DNA of 64,000 nt from Thalassia testudinum (taxonomy: Eukaryota; Streptophyta; Magnoliopsida; Alismatales; Hydrocharitaceae), in NCBI GenBank assembly GCA_037157565.1, contig JAZHRO010000013.1:37452501-37516500 (forward strand), given 5' to 3'. The notes under the pieces are model-generated. The model was not told the DNA's origin and ran no database searches. It worked only from the letters and a program-made list of their open reading frames with translations. Shown here in pieces: positions 34,740-47,059 of this stretch (positions are counted from its first letter, which is position 1; every line of letters begins with the position of its first letter). The position numbers were made by a program, and so were the translations under genes.

Positions 34740-37422
34740 CTTAGAACTCAGGGAGCACACTGTGATTCTAGAAACTTACAAATTCACAATTATGAAATAC
34801 AGAAATTTAAGAGAGAGAGAACAAAAGAATCCTTTTCTTCTCTTCTTTCATTCTTCTCATTCCCTTCTCTTCTTCTTTTTCCTGTCTCTTCTTCTCTTTC
34901 CCTTTTTTTTTTTTTTTTGCCTTTCTCTTTTTCGGATGTCTGATTCCTTGAATCAGACGCCTTATCGGCCCTGTTTCTATAGTGCCTCCTTCTTTCTTCG
35001 GTTGTCTTCTCGGCCTTCCCTTCTTCTTTCTCCTTCGGCTGCTGCGGCTCTTCTCCTTCTCTTTCTTTTCTTTGTAACTTTCCTCCTCCCTTGCTTCAGC
35101 TCCTTCCTTCTTCAGCAGCTCCCTCTTCTGCAGCAGCTCCTCCTTAGCTTCTTCTTCTTTTCTTCTTGCTGCTGCGTCTCCTCCGCCTTCTTCTTTCTTC
35201 TTCTCTTTGCGGGTACTTTGCGGCTAAGTCCTCGCCGCTTTTCTTCTTCTTCTTCTCCACATGTTCCCTGCACACACGAACGCAAAACCTACCCCTACCC
35301 TTCCCCGCGTGTGCTCTCTCTCTATTTCTCTCTTCACTCTCCCAGAGCCAACCAATCAGGTATTCGGGTCGGGTTATGCGCACCCGGGTCCAGGCGCACC
35401 GGCGTGGGTGGTTCGCGAGGAGTGCACAGGCAGGATATTCGGGTCGCGGGTCAGGTCCGCATGGGCAGTGCCACGGACGAGACTGAGTGAGGGCGAGGAA
35501 CCTCACCCCTGTGTGACTTGAGGCGAATAGCCTTAGTCACTTTTTCCACTTATGCAGGTGCTGGTGCGCCTCAGCTTCCAAGGTGGGACTAAAGTCCCAC
35601 CTGCTTCTTCGTGCGCCTGTAGGAGGAAGGCGCGATCAATTGGAGTAGCAGCCGAGGCCTTCGACTCCAATTGAGAGCCTAAGTGCATGCGTGAGAGTGT
35701 TCCCCACCTGCTGGACCTGGGGACCTAGAGCGCTGCAGCCTGAAGCAGCTTGCAAAGCAGCTTCAACCTGTTCGTCAATGGCGGCGAGCTGCTCTGTCCC
35801 TGAAAACACGAACACGGCCTCGCGGCCCGGTCAGATACCTTGGGGGGCTTCGCCAAGGTGTGGCGAAAGTGCAGAGGTGGTCGGTGTGGTGCGGGGGCGT
35901 CTGCGTGAGTGTGCCCAGGGCACACTGTGTGCGTATGTGTAGGAGTGTTCGAGGGTGTGTTTGGGTGAGCAGAGTGGTGGTGTGAGTGAGGGGAAATGTT
36001 GAGTGAAGCAAGGGGATGCTTATGGACTTGTCGACGACGGGTGGAATGGCCCGTGGAGGTGGAGCGGCCTCGCCGGAGTTGGTGGCTGGAGGTGGAACTG
36101 ATGGTGGTGGTAGTGGCAGTCGAGGGACCAAAACTAAAAATTGTTGAGAGGGAAATAAAGAGGGGAGAAAACGGAAGAGCTTTGACCTAACTAAGTGGAC
36201 GAAGGGGAGCAAGAAGCGGATGGCTCAATTCTGCCGTCGCCGAAGACGATGCCCTGTGGGGAAGATGACGACAACAAGGAAGAGAGACTGAAGGGTGCCT
36301 GCTGGTACAGCGAGGCACGACGAACGATGGCGGAGCTAACCTTACCACTGGTATGGTGGCAGGGCAACGAGAGAGGAAGCGAAGAGTTGCCGGAGACTGC
36401 GGGTGAATGACCGGAGGAGGAGGAGATGAAGTTTGGCGACTTTCGTCAGCCAAAACAGGCTTAAAGCAACCGGCGACCCTTGCTGTTCCTTAAATAGCCG
36501 TTGGCGAGGAGAAGATCTCGAGGAGAGAGCATGGGCAGTTTGCCGGAGAATGGCCAGAGAAGAGACCCATTCCTCTCGCGCGTTCCCACGAGAGGCATGG
36601 GCAATGGCAGGGCATGGGAGGGGGTCCATGCGGAAGAGGACGACGTAGGGAACCTCCCTTTCATTTCTGAGACCGGTCCCCATACCCTGCGTGGCACCAT
36701 CTTCCGCGCAAAATCGCCGGAGGTATGGGCAGCTGCGCGGGGTGGCAGAAGGACCATTTTGCAAAGAACAAAAGGAAAGATGGGGGGCAAAGTGCAAGGG
36801 TTCAAAAAGTTAAGGGTCAAAAAGTAATTTATGAGGACCAATTTGTAAAGTATGTCAAATGGCCTTCCCTTAGGTCCAAATTTTGGTACAAACCTAATAT
36901 GGACCTAAGGAATCTAATGGTGAAGTTTGATTTCAGGTTTGACCATGTTTCACTGGTTAATTTGCACAAAAACTCAAATTAGATTAAAAATTGGGTATGA
37001 TTCTCAATCTAGGTCAGGACAGGTTCCAATGGCCAAATTGAAGGTTCTAAACCCTAAGGAATGTTTTTTCATGAATTTTAGAGGGTTTAATTGACTTTTA
37101 TCTTGCCTGAAACTTCGTGAATTAAAGCAGATTTATTTTAGGGTTACAGAATGTCATTTAATTCCTAGAAATTGTTATAATCCTTTTCAGATCAAATCAT
37201 CCCACTTTCTTTCTTATTAAGCCCATTTGACCTGTGTTTAGACCCTTAGACATCCCGTTTGTGTACTGCATTGGTAAAATTACAGTTTTACCCCTTGTGA
37301 GTTGCTTTATATTCAGATTTATAGTTCTTTTATTTAGGCTTTCCTTTAGGTTTTGTAGGAGCTTTTGTATACTTATTTAGGTAAAAATGTGCTAGTTAGG
37401 ACTCATGATGATGCTCTCATCA
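34740..37422 (-). mobile_element. R-family LTR, copy 5
   Basis: It carries the R landmarks: a CT-rich block (34830-35340), GGGTCGGGTTATGCG and GGACGAGACTGAG boxes, CACGGCCTCGCGGCCC at 35813-35828, and the region 36870-37200 that aligns with 12380-12620 and 20470-20700. On the - strand it would begin TGATGAGAGCATC at 37422. A long low-complexity frame over the CT-rich block is not a gene. Confidence 0.65.
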
Positions 37423-37599
37423 ACAGCTAACAGCTATTGTAATTTTGGCATATCTCCCTCCCCTTCTTCAAGATTCGGGGTATGGTCCATAGAAATGACC
37501 ATTTGGAGGGGATCATAACACACAAGAGTTGGTGTTTTCTCCTCTACAATTTCATCATCACCTCGATTTGGGAACAATCTTCCAATCCAAGTTGTTTAT

Positions 37600-38270
37600 A
37601 GGTATCAAACACATTCAGCTGAATTTTTCAGTTCCCAAAGCTCATCCTGAGCACCCCTGATTTGCAATTGATGGACGTATTGGTCGTAGCCATAAAGGGA
37701 TGCCCTAAAATAATCGAAGGTCTGGTGGGTATGTTGGATGGGTCAATATCCAATACCAAAAATTTGACGGGAAAAAAGTCTTCCACTCTCACTATGACAT
37801 CTTCTAAAAGCCCATGTGGTGTCTTTAGCAATCTATCAGCTACTTGGAGAATAATGGAATAACTTTCAATTCACCTCCTCCTAATATCTCATAGACTGAG
37901 CTTGACAGTATATTAACCCCCGTGCCCAGATCGAGAAGAGCATCATTGATGCATTGGTCTCTAATGACCACAGAAATATACGGGACTGTCGGTTTCTTCA
38001 TTTTAGGGGGTGTACCTTGCTATAGGATCGAGCTAATTAGGTCGAGCAGGACGACCTTAGCCTAGACCTGTTTTCTTGGTTTTATCTTCTGCATGGATAG
38101 GTCCTTTACAAAATTACCATAAGATGGGATTTGCTTGATAGCATCCAAAAGAGACAAGTTAATGTGAACTTGCTTGAATGCCTCCATTATTTTTTCCATC
38201 CTATCTTTGGCTCCAGATGAGCCAGCAAAAGGTGCCTCAGGGGCCGTTAAGTGCTCAGGGAAGGGCACTC
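37600..38270 (-). pseudogene. Gypsy protease and gag-pol linker remnant
   Basis: On the - strand, 38268-38062 encodes MEKIMEAFKQVHINLSLLDA and PSYGNFVKDL, the conserved segment before the protease in Athila/Tat gag-pol. Then 37831-37628 encodes GLLEDVIVRVEDFFPVKFLV followed by RPSIILGHPFMATT, the flap and C-terminal half of a retropepsin. The catalytic DTG part lies in the frame-broken stretch between them. The enzyme would cut the polyprotein. Reverse transcriptase does not follow directly, because an R LTR starts at 37422. Confidence 0.85.
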
Positions 38271-38649
38271 TCAGCCTCTAGGTGGAGGGGTTGTCATGGC
38301 GGGATAGGGGCATAACGGGGCCAACATCCTCCGAATGGGTGATTTCAAGTGAGGAGGGACTGAGTGGCTCTTCCTTGGTGGATGTATAAGTGATCATTGG
38401 GTTGGTAGGAGGTGTGGCCGTAGGGGTGAGTTCAGGTTTAAAGAGTTATTTGCCACACCTCAGAACGGTCTCAGCCTTAGCGTGCTCCCTTATGAAGGGC
38501 CCTTTACGCCTATGATACTCTTTAGATGAGCTAGGCAACTTCCCAAGACTACGTTGTCTAATAGCCTCAACAAGATGGATAATTTGAGATTGCATTTCCT
38601 GGATTACCTTATTCTAAGTTTGAATGACCATACTTTGGCTTTCTTGCAT

Positions 38650-39830
38650 GGCCTTCACCATAGCTTTAAGGTCATCCATCTCAGAATTGTTGGGCTGAGG
38701 ACGAGGTTGGAATTGTTGTGCCTAAAAGGGTTGGGTGGGTTGGGCTCTTGAATTCCCTGAGTTGGAAGCATCGCCTTGCTTCCATGAGAAATTGGGATGG
38801 TTTCTCCATCCATCATTGTAGGTGTTTCGAAAAGGGTTGTTCCTGGGAGGTGGAAGAAACCCTTAGGCAACATTCAGGTCTGCCTGAACAAATTCAGGGA
38901 ATTGATTAGCCAACTGTGGCATGAAGAGTGCTTTGGCAAATGGAGCATTCAAAAAGAGCCTGGACTTGGGAAGCTGATTGCAAGAATGTGCCTGGGTTTG
39001 TCATAAGTCTTTCAAAGTTCTGGTTCAACAATTGAATTTGGAAGGCTAAATTCTGAGTAGCCTTGGCTTTACTAGTTTCCACTTCTTTTGGAGGATGGAA
39101 AGTTTTCTATCCTAATAAGCTAAGGTCAAGTGGATAGAATTGTCACTCAGTGACTCAAATAATGTCCAGGCCTCATCCTCCATTTTGGTATGAAAGGTTC
39201 CAACACAAGCCGCATCCACTATTTGCCTATGCCAATCAGATAGTCCGGTATAAAACCTCTCTACCAGTTTCCATTTAGGCACTTGATGATGGGGGCATAG
39301 TCGAATCAAATCATTGAAGCACTCCCAAGTTTTGTGAAATTGTTCCCCATTCAATTGAGTAAAACCTATGATCTCCCTCCTGAAGAGGTTGATCTTGCTC
39401 ATCAAGAAGTATTTTTCCAAGAATTCTCCCTTAAGGGCGTTTCAATCATTCACCCTTGCATCCAAGGTGCAATACCAGTGTTTTGCCTTGTCCTTAAGGG
39501 AGAAGGGAAAGAGGGTCATCATTAAAGTTTCGTCAGTAAAGTTTTGAAGTTTCATCATGGAGTAGACCTCAGTGAATTTCTTTAAATGCCGATAGGGGTC
39601 CTCCCTAGTAGTATCATAAAAGGAGGGCAACGGGGATATGGTACTGCTCTTGATCTCATAGGGATTATCCTTTGCCGATCGTCTCAGTGCTTGAGTGGGT
39701 TGGTTGGTTGGAACGAAGTAGTCTCCAAGAGTCCTTTGCTGATTTGGTCCTTACTTAGCCATTTCTTCTCTCTTTTCCCTCTGGTGGGCTCTCCTATGGA
39801 TTATCTCAATCTCAGGATTAAACACTAGAC
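38650..39830 (-). pseudogene. Gypsy (Athila/Tat-like) gag remnant
   Basis: The - strand reads DPYRHLKKFTEVYSMMKLQN, then LFPFSLKDKAKHWY (39630-39442). After a frameshift near 39430 it continues EKYFLMSKINLFRREIIGF, then CFNDLIRLCPHHQVPKW and LVERFYTGL (39420-39112). These are the standard blocks of the plant Gypsy gag core. A Pro/Asn/Gly-rich tail follows near 38870-38655. It is collinear with the protease remnant downstream. Confidence 0.88.
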
Positions 39831-41135
39831 TACCCCCAAGAGAGCATCTACCAAGCATGCAATATCTACCAATCACAATTCAAGTTCTTGCCAATTGAGT
39901 AAGTGAAACCTCCACTCAATAGATTGGTCGAAAAGGGTTAAGGTGATGTTCCTCCATTCCCACGTTAGTGGTATAAGAGGAAAGTGGTGACTTGAGATAC
40001 TGACCAACTATATTTTGAAGGGGTCGAGTTAAAATTGGTTGATATAGATGGCCAAACAAGTAATTCAATGCAGTTACGTGACCTAAGCTAACCTTCGAGT
40101 GCCCTAGGACCTATACCTTACTTCAATGATACTCTCAGGTGAGAAGTTACTCTAAGGACAGAACTAATGGATGCAAGTAGGACAAACCCTTCCTTTGAGG
40201 CGATGCGAATGAAGTGCCTCTTAACTACCCTTTTGTTCCTTTAAGGTGTGCCCCCTTCTTGAAGTATCAAAACACGTGGTCATAAGATAGTACCACCACC
40301 AAAAAGTGAAATAGGAGGGTCTACATCGATAAAGAAATTGGTGCCTATAGCCTTAAGGAACCGAGACCTAATGCGATGCTTTGTGTGAGTGCTCAGTGCC
40401 AGAAGTGTGTATCATACCACAAATCAGTTTGTTTTTTTAGAAGAATCGCACACAAGTCCCTTTGATTAGATCAAATGTGATTTTGATTTTGAGGTCGAAT
40501 ATGATTAGCAGTCTCAATTTCAATTACGTGACCACTGAATTAGGTTAATTCAATCAATTTGGTGGTCTTAAGATTTAATCTCAATGCAATGCGTAACAAG
40601 AGTTGGATGCAAAGATAGAAAGGTATACCTGACTCCACCAATCTTCATGTAGATAATGGGCTCAAAGCAAAATGAGATCTAACGTGCTGCTCAGTTACTC
40701 CTAAATGCATGCGCCTAAGGTTATGCAACTTCCAAATAGGCAGCTCGAACTTTTTCCCCTTTTCTTTTAGGGTAGGCAAGCAGAAACTAAATACTCACAC
40801 CACAGAGAAATAGCCCTAGTCGCTAAAGAACATGGGGACCAACCCTTGAAAATTATCCTTGATGCTAAAAGGGCGAGAAGACTGAAATGAAAGAAAATCC
40901 GTGACAAAGGAGATTCCCCTGTGAAAGTGGGATCCAGGTCTCCTTCTCTTTGTGTCCTCTTTGCGTGTGTGTGTGTCACTCAAGGTCGACATCGTCGCTT
41001 AGCTGCGCTTGTCGTCTTGTCAGATTTCTCACACAGAAAAATAGCCAATAGTTAGATCAATGTGCACCTCAAAATGAATCAAAAATAAAATTAGGTGAAC
41101 CTATTGCGTCTGTTGCCTCCTAGGCAACGACACCA
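39831..41135 (-). other. Gypsy 5' leader with tRNA-Asp-type primer-binding site
   Basis: The - strand has TGGTGTCGTTGCCTAGGAGG at the right end (41116-41135), close to the tRNA-Asp primer site and next to an LTR. The leader is about 1.3 kb without a coding domain, as usual for this lineage. Confidence 0.65.
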
Positions 41136-42557
41136 TTTGATCGAGAAATTTTCACTTGTTAGAAAAATATGTCGAAAAAATATGTCGTCATAGTATAAAT
41201 CGCATGATGGAAAATCTCAGATCAAAAATATTTATTAGTGAAAAGTAACAACGAAGTAAGGTCATATCCACAGGGAGGAACAAACCAATAAACTCACCAA
41301 CACGTAATAGTTAGGTTCGCAGATATGAAAAATTATTACGTAGAAATATTTATCGAATCTTTGCATCAATCAATGGAGAGGTAGCTCTTATTGCAAAACT
41401 GATAATTTAGGCAGAAATTGAGGTTACGTATGAAAATGTGACGTAATAAATGAAATCACTAGCTTCAATAGTGCATGTGGCAATGGCAAAATGTGTAATT
41501 TTTAATATGTGAAAAACTGTAGCAAAACAGGGAGTCTCTTCCCCTTGCTCGTGAGATGAGAGGGAGGCACGGTCGGTGGTGGGAACTCGGAGGATGCCAA
41601 GGACGTGGAGGGTGTTCCGGTGGCGATGGTTTCACTGCGAGCGGTGGTCGGAGTTCGCCGGACAGAGGAGAGGTGCTCGCCAACGATGGGTCCCTTCACG
41701 TATGTGCGTGGAGCTTGCTTGGCGTGTTAGAGGGCATCGTTGGGTTTGTGGTGTCGAGGCGAGTCCGAGGTGTCGACGACTTGTAGAATGGTGGGCTATG
41801 ATGATGATTGCATGTGGGTGGAGCCGCCAATTGTTGGGTTCCTCGTTGGAGGTCGTCGACAGTGAAGAAGAGGAGATGAGGTCGGTGCGTAGTATGTGGT
41901 GGCGTCGGTGGTGATGGCGTGAGCAGCGATGGAGCGCGCTATGGCTCTCGTGGAGGCATGGCTGTGCTTGGCATGGCCACGTGGGGGTGTGCGGCACGCT
42001 GGTGGCGGTGGCTGTACGCGTTGATGGCGGTGAGGAGAAGGCGACGTTGGCTGTGGGTGCGCACGACTATTTGCTCATAGGGCTGTGATTGCGCGCGAGA
42101 GAATGCGTGAGGGGAGGGTGGTGTTGGAGGCTAGAACGAGGAGGTCATGGACAGTGGTGGCTCGCAGAGGCGCGGTGTCTTTGGACGTCCGAGAAGGCTC
42201 TCAGATGACTTAAACGAAGGGGAGTCGGTGAGTGCATGATCTGAGGTGGCTGTTGCTCTGGAGGAGGTGAACGGCCAACGAGGTTGCACGTAGCTGTTGT
42301 CGTGAGGGTGACATTGGAGTGTGGTCGAGGAGAATGGCACGATGGTCGCAGTTGAGTGGTGTCCGCGATGGGGAGGTCGAGGTCGATGCGCGGTCGTGGA
42401 GAACTCACGGTGGCGAATGTCGGGGCGAAGGCTCGCGGTGGTGTCTGTTGCACAGTGGGGATGTGGAGAGGGAGTTCTTCCCCTGTCAGGAAGATGATGA
42501 TCCCCTCGGTTGTCCATTCTCTGGCTTTATAGAGAGAGAGAGAGAGAATTAGAGATT

Positions 42558-42598
<41 letters not shown>

Positions 42599-42829
42599 AA
42601 GGGAAAAGATAGACCGTCCTCTCTTTTTTTCTTTCTTTACTTTTTCCTCTTCTGTTGTGTGTGTTAGTTTGAAGATTTAAAATGGTAAGTGGCGGATTTG
42701 GTTGATTTGAGGGAAAGAATTTTTTGGGAAGGAATATGCTAGGATTTCTTTCTCTCTTTCCTTTGATGCATTAGCCAGCACTTTCTTTTTAATTGCATTT
42801 GCCAAAATCAAAAGCCAACAAAGGTAAGC
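41136..42829 (-). mobile_element. Gypsy 5' LTR (fourth LTR type), interrupted by P copy 4
   Basis: It follows the primer-binding site, carries the reversed end signature CCACAGGGAGG near 41269, a pyrimidine-poor GC-rich centre (41550-42500) and a GA-rich tail. It differs from the Q and R LTRs. It continues past the P insertion at 42830, but its true right end was not found. Confidence 0.5.
42531..42594. repeat. (AG)n microsatellite, two blocks
   Basis: AG tracts at 42531-42547 and 42562-42594, separated by 14 bp. Confidence 0.95.
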
Positions 42830-44952
42830 TGTTACGACCCGGTTCCCGAATCCCTACAGGACCCGAGATCGACTCGCCTCGACTAATCCCAAGACCCAGT
42901 TGTCCAACAAGAAATAACCAAAAAGTAGGAAAGTAAACCACATTCACATATGCAATATAACTAAGCAGTAAAGGCAAGTAAAAGTTGCTATTCCAATACA
43001 TACCATCACAACAATAGGAACAACGAAAACGAAAGCAACAGTAACAACAATAGTAGCTAAAAGTCTGAAACTCACTACAACAGTAAAGGGGGTACGACAG
43101 AGAATGCAAAAAACTACGGCCGGGCTCGATTGGGCCCAGCACCCTCCGCAACCGGAAGCTCAGGCAGCTCAACTCCTAAACCTAAACAGTGTTATGAAAA
43201 AGACAGAGTTAGCGAACGCTGAGTAGAGTGGTATCTATACTAACTAAAGCAGTAAAAGCAGTAGGTTTAATTCTCTTTCCTAGTTATTTTATTTTATATG
43301 TATTTCCTTTTCACCCCTTTTTCCTCAAACTTTCAGATTTTCTTGATATTGCATGTTCCTCGTGAGAACGATCTTGATTGCAATCTTTTTCGAAGAGTAG
43401 AAGGTACACGTGGTGCTCTCCTGGTCGGGAGAGTCCCCTGTGGTAGTCCTATACCTAATCAACCACCCCGAGGTCACTGTCAAGACGTAGCGGTGACTAC
43501 GGCACGCGTAATAAGCGCACGGGTAGCTACCCCGCACTGACCGTGGTCAGTCGTTTCCACTAGCGGGTACACCCAAAGTACAGCACAGAACAGTATAGGG
43601 CCTAGCCCTCTCAGAAACTGGGGTCTAGCCCCTCAGAACCAAACAGGCGTCTCACCCCTCCACAGTCCGCGCACCTTCGTCTAACTACCCCGGTTTGCCT
43701 AAAGGGCCTAACAAGTCAGTGTAGCGTGGCTAGTTGAACCCTGGGCCTCGTGGGGTGGCTAGCTCATGTCCTACACTAGTAGCTCACCTCGATAACGCTT
43801 ACACAAGGGTAAACAAAAGTCGGTATAGAGTGGCCAATCCTAACCCGGGGTACCAACCCAAGGGTGGCTAGCTCTGCTCTACACAAAAAGGGGACAGTCG
43901 CTCTCCTTGGTACCATGTAATCAAGGGCCAGCACACTTCTCGTCCACAATCCAGACTTTCCATCTAACCAAAGGAGCTCTACTCCTAACTCCACGTAGGG
44001 TTCGTGCCCATGTTCACCACATTATTCTGATCCAGATTCTATCATTCACAATTCAGATTTCGTTTATATACATGCAGCTCATATTTCCATAACATAATAC
44101 ATGCAACTAATGATTCATAGGTAACTGTTCATTTATCTCAGATAACTCATACTTTATTAAAGGCAATGGCTAGCAGTTTAACTTATTCATGTATACAAAT
44201 ACAATCAAGTAGAACAATTGGTTTATTCATTTCTCTGTCCTAAGGTTCATGCCACATGCTAGGTTTCCAGTTAGCTAATTCCACAGATACATTCTTATTT
44301 AGTAAGATTAACAGGGGTAGACCACTCTACCACACAATTCGGGAGTAATGGGGGCTTGAATCGCAGACCCAGGCATCTCTGCGAGCCCCAAACACGCAGC
44401 AGGTTGAAACCCTATACCAAGGAATGCATCACAAAGGAGTATTTAAAATAGCATACAAGGCGTCTAGTATGTAGAGAAACTCGCGAGAAAACTATAGATA
44501 CTTCTTCGCGTAAAACAGATCCCGATCGGATCCCAAACGGGTCAAAAACGTGCCTACTATCCAAAATCAGGCGTCTGGAAACAAGTCCAGACGTCTTAAA
44601 AGTTACAAAATCTCACCTCAAGTTCCTGCGGTGTCCTCAGACGTCCAGAACTCCCCTGCGATCGTCTGAAAGCAGTTCCAGACATCGGACCACTCCTCCA
44701 GTCATCTGGAAGCACCTCAAGTCGTCTGGTGAGCTGATCAGACGTCCGAAAGTGCACAGGAGGGCATTCCGCGCACCTTTCCAAGGCTGCTCTTGCGTAC
44801 GACAGAGTAGTCACCCTAAAATCAGCCAGACATATCTTCTGCGGTTTAGCCCGCATGGCTGTAATCGCGAAGAGAACTTACCTTCGCAATAGAGGTGCTT
44901 TCAGACTATGGTCCAGACGCTCAGCCAGTCATCCGGACTGCACTCTAGACGT

Positions 44953-44979
44953 CTAATATTGGAAATTTTCCAGTACCAG
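44953..44979 (-). repeat. Hairpin in P copy 4
   Basis: Arms of 13 bp around a 1-nt loop, with three mismatched positions that are all transitions. At the covarying position it has the A-T pair of copy 3 rather than the T-A pair of copies 2 and 5. Confidence 0.65.
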
Positions 44980-45276
44980 AATGCGTTCCCTGCTCTCCTC
45001 GCCACTCTCCGCCGTGTTTCTCTTCGCTCCGCCGCAGCTCCAGCTACTGCAAGTGGTCGAGGATGTCGCTCCGGAATCCCTCCTCCCGCACGCGTAGCGG
45101 TGGCCGTGCGAGCTCCAACAAGCTTCCATGAAGCTCCCGACCTCGGCCTCCTCCTTGCGCACTCTCCTCCTCCGCACTCTTATGCGCTCCCTCGCTCACC
45201 TCCTCTTGCTGCTCCGCCGCACTCTGAAGGTGGTGATGGTGGTGTGTGGAGTGGAGAGGAGAGGAGGGGTGGGTGG

Positions 45277-45476
45277 CTTTTATAGAGCTAGGGGGTTTAG
45301 GGTTCGACAGGGGGGAGGATAAGAGAGAGAGAGAAAGACGGAGTTCTGCGCACTGCCTGCACGCAGAACGTAGAGTGAGTACAAAAATTCAATTTCCAGA
45401 CGTCTGGGAAAGGGTCTAGATGTCTGATTGACACTCCAAACGTCTTAAAAAGCTAAAAGTGGGACAGGTCTTTACA
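45277..45476 (-). promoter_or_regulatory. Putative U3 promoter of P copy 4
   Basis: Palindrome variants lie between 45397 and 45450 (CAGACGTCTG plus decayed forms such as AGATGTCTG). TATAAAAG is at 45277-45284 on the - strand, ~190 bp from the element start. Confidence 0.55.
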
Positions 45477-45481
45477 TAAGC

Positions 45482-46520
45482 TCACTTGCTTCCTTTTGCT
45501 AATATGTTTGAAAAAATCATTTGACAAGATGACAATCCTCAATTGGCCCTTCAGTCAGTCCCTTTAAGAAAAATAATATGTCAATAGACAAGTATTCATC
45601 AACGTATGCCTGTAGTGTGGAAAATGCTGGAACATCTAAGACACAGGCTTAACTAATTTCTTAGTGAAATTCATGCTTAAACTTAATTTTTTTATCCAAC
45701 AATAATGCGCTTAGGCACTAAGTTAGTTCACTAAGGTGGACGTATCACTTATCTATATTAACTTATGATCCTATCCTTTGATTTCCCAACATTCAATGTT
45801 GATCATCCATCACCTTGATCCAAGCTAGCCTAAATCAATCAATCATGTGCATTCAAATCCTCTATATAAAGATCACATGATCGACCCCTTTGCCTTACAC
45901 ATTTTCCTTCCAACTTTCTCCACATCTCTACTTGGACGTCCATTGCTTCTTCACTTCTATTGGATCTCTGCATCCTTCGTATCTACTAGGGCAAAAGGAC
46001 TAGAAGGAACCCCTCATCGCCTTTTTAGAGCCTCTGTACTCACACTTTGCAATCATTTGTTCACTTTAGTTCTAGTTTCTAGTTCTAATAATTTCAATTT
46101 TAATTATTTATTCTAGTTGTTCAATTATTTCTCTAGTTGTAATTTGAATTCTATTTTTTTTTGTAGCCACCACTTCTTGCAATGACCCCAGGGTGATGGA
46201 TTAAGGTGTGGAACAGGTATGAACCATTCTCTTGGCCTAAAGGGTATGTCATGTCACTCATGCTTCTTCTGATGTCACATTGATATCTTCTTGTGCCTTG
46301 GGACATTGATTGGGATCACTGGGGCTATAAATTGTAAGGGCAACATTCTTAATAACAAGTGATTACTAAATAATGGTAAATAGTACCACACTCTTTGTGT
46401 TTTCTTTACACTGCTATCCTATTATATGCTACTAAGCTTTTGCTAATGTTTTTCTTGGTCTCCATACTTTGGTGTAGCTAAGCAGTCAAGTGTTGCGGTT
46501 GCATTTGAACAGATGCTAAT
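45482..46520. other. Unassigned AT-rich stretch between two insertions
   Basis: No gene recognised. A CTATATAAAG box at 45862 followed by a CT-rich tract looks like an LTR promoter and leader, but ends could not be matched. Confidence 0.4.
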
Positions 46521-46530
46521 TGTTGGTGCA

Positions 46531-46755
46531 TGTTATGAGCCGTGCCTTCAAACGTCTTTTAAGACGTCTGGGAGGTGTCCCAGACGTCGTACTAGACGTC
46601 TGGTATCACTTCCAGACGTCTGGGATTCATTTTTCTGCGCGCACACAGTTGCGTCTGCGTGCCTGTACGCGCAGACCTGCTCCGCCTCTTCTTTTTCCCT
46701 CTCCCTCCTACGCCCTCTGTCGTGCTCTCTCTCTCCTCCTCGCGCGGCCTTAAAA
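46531..46755 (+). promoter_or_regulatory. Putative U3 promoter of P copy 5
   Basis: Four complete GACGTC cores (46563-46617) and one AACGTC variant (46551) lie within 70 bp, arranged so neighbouring sites form stem-loops, e.g. GACGTCTGGGA, 4-nt loop, TCCCAGACGTC. TTAAAAGG at 46749 sits where other copies have TATAAAA. Confidence 0.55.
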
Positions 46756-47059
46756 GGCCACGCCCTCTCCCTCACTCCCGTCACCTCCGTCTCCTGCCTC
46801 TTCTCCTTCCAGCTAGTGCGCGAGAGCGAGCGCGAGGGTGCAGCGGCGGCGACGACAGCCGCGGCGGGTGCGGGAGGAGGTGCTGTGCGGGGGAGGAAGC
46901 GCTCGGCCGTGAGGGCGAGCTCGCCGGGGTTGCTAGGGCCGGCCGGCGGAGGGCGCAGCGGGCGCGGAGCGACGCGGGAGGACTGCTGCAGCTCGAGCAG
47001 CAAGCGGAGTACTCGCGGCGCGGCCGGGCGTCGCGAGTGGAGGGCGAGAGGTGCCCTAG

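Larger units (their letters stand above)
42830..45476 (-). mobile_element. P-family LTR-like element, copy 4
   Basis: The left edge is TGTTACGACCC and the right edge ends TCTTTACA. A perfect TAAGC duplication flanks it (42825-42829 and 45477-45481). The length is 2647 bp. All landmarks of the family are present in reverse: AT-rich tail, CACGTGGTGCTCTCC block near 43409, duplicated CTGGCCCT-type units (43730-43930), second palindrome cluster (44560-44960), hairpin, GC-rich block, TATA box and U3 cluster. Confidence 0.9.

Noticed and set aside
34762..35490. 242-codon frame rich in Phe, Leu and Ser
   Set aside because: It is low-complexity translation of a CT-rich LTR leader in R copy 5. It has no domain and is not conserved among R copies.
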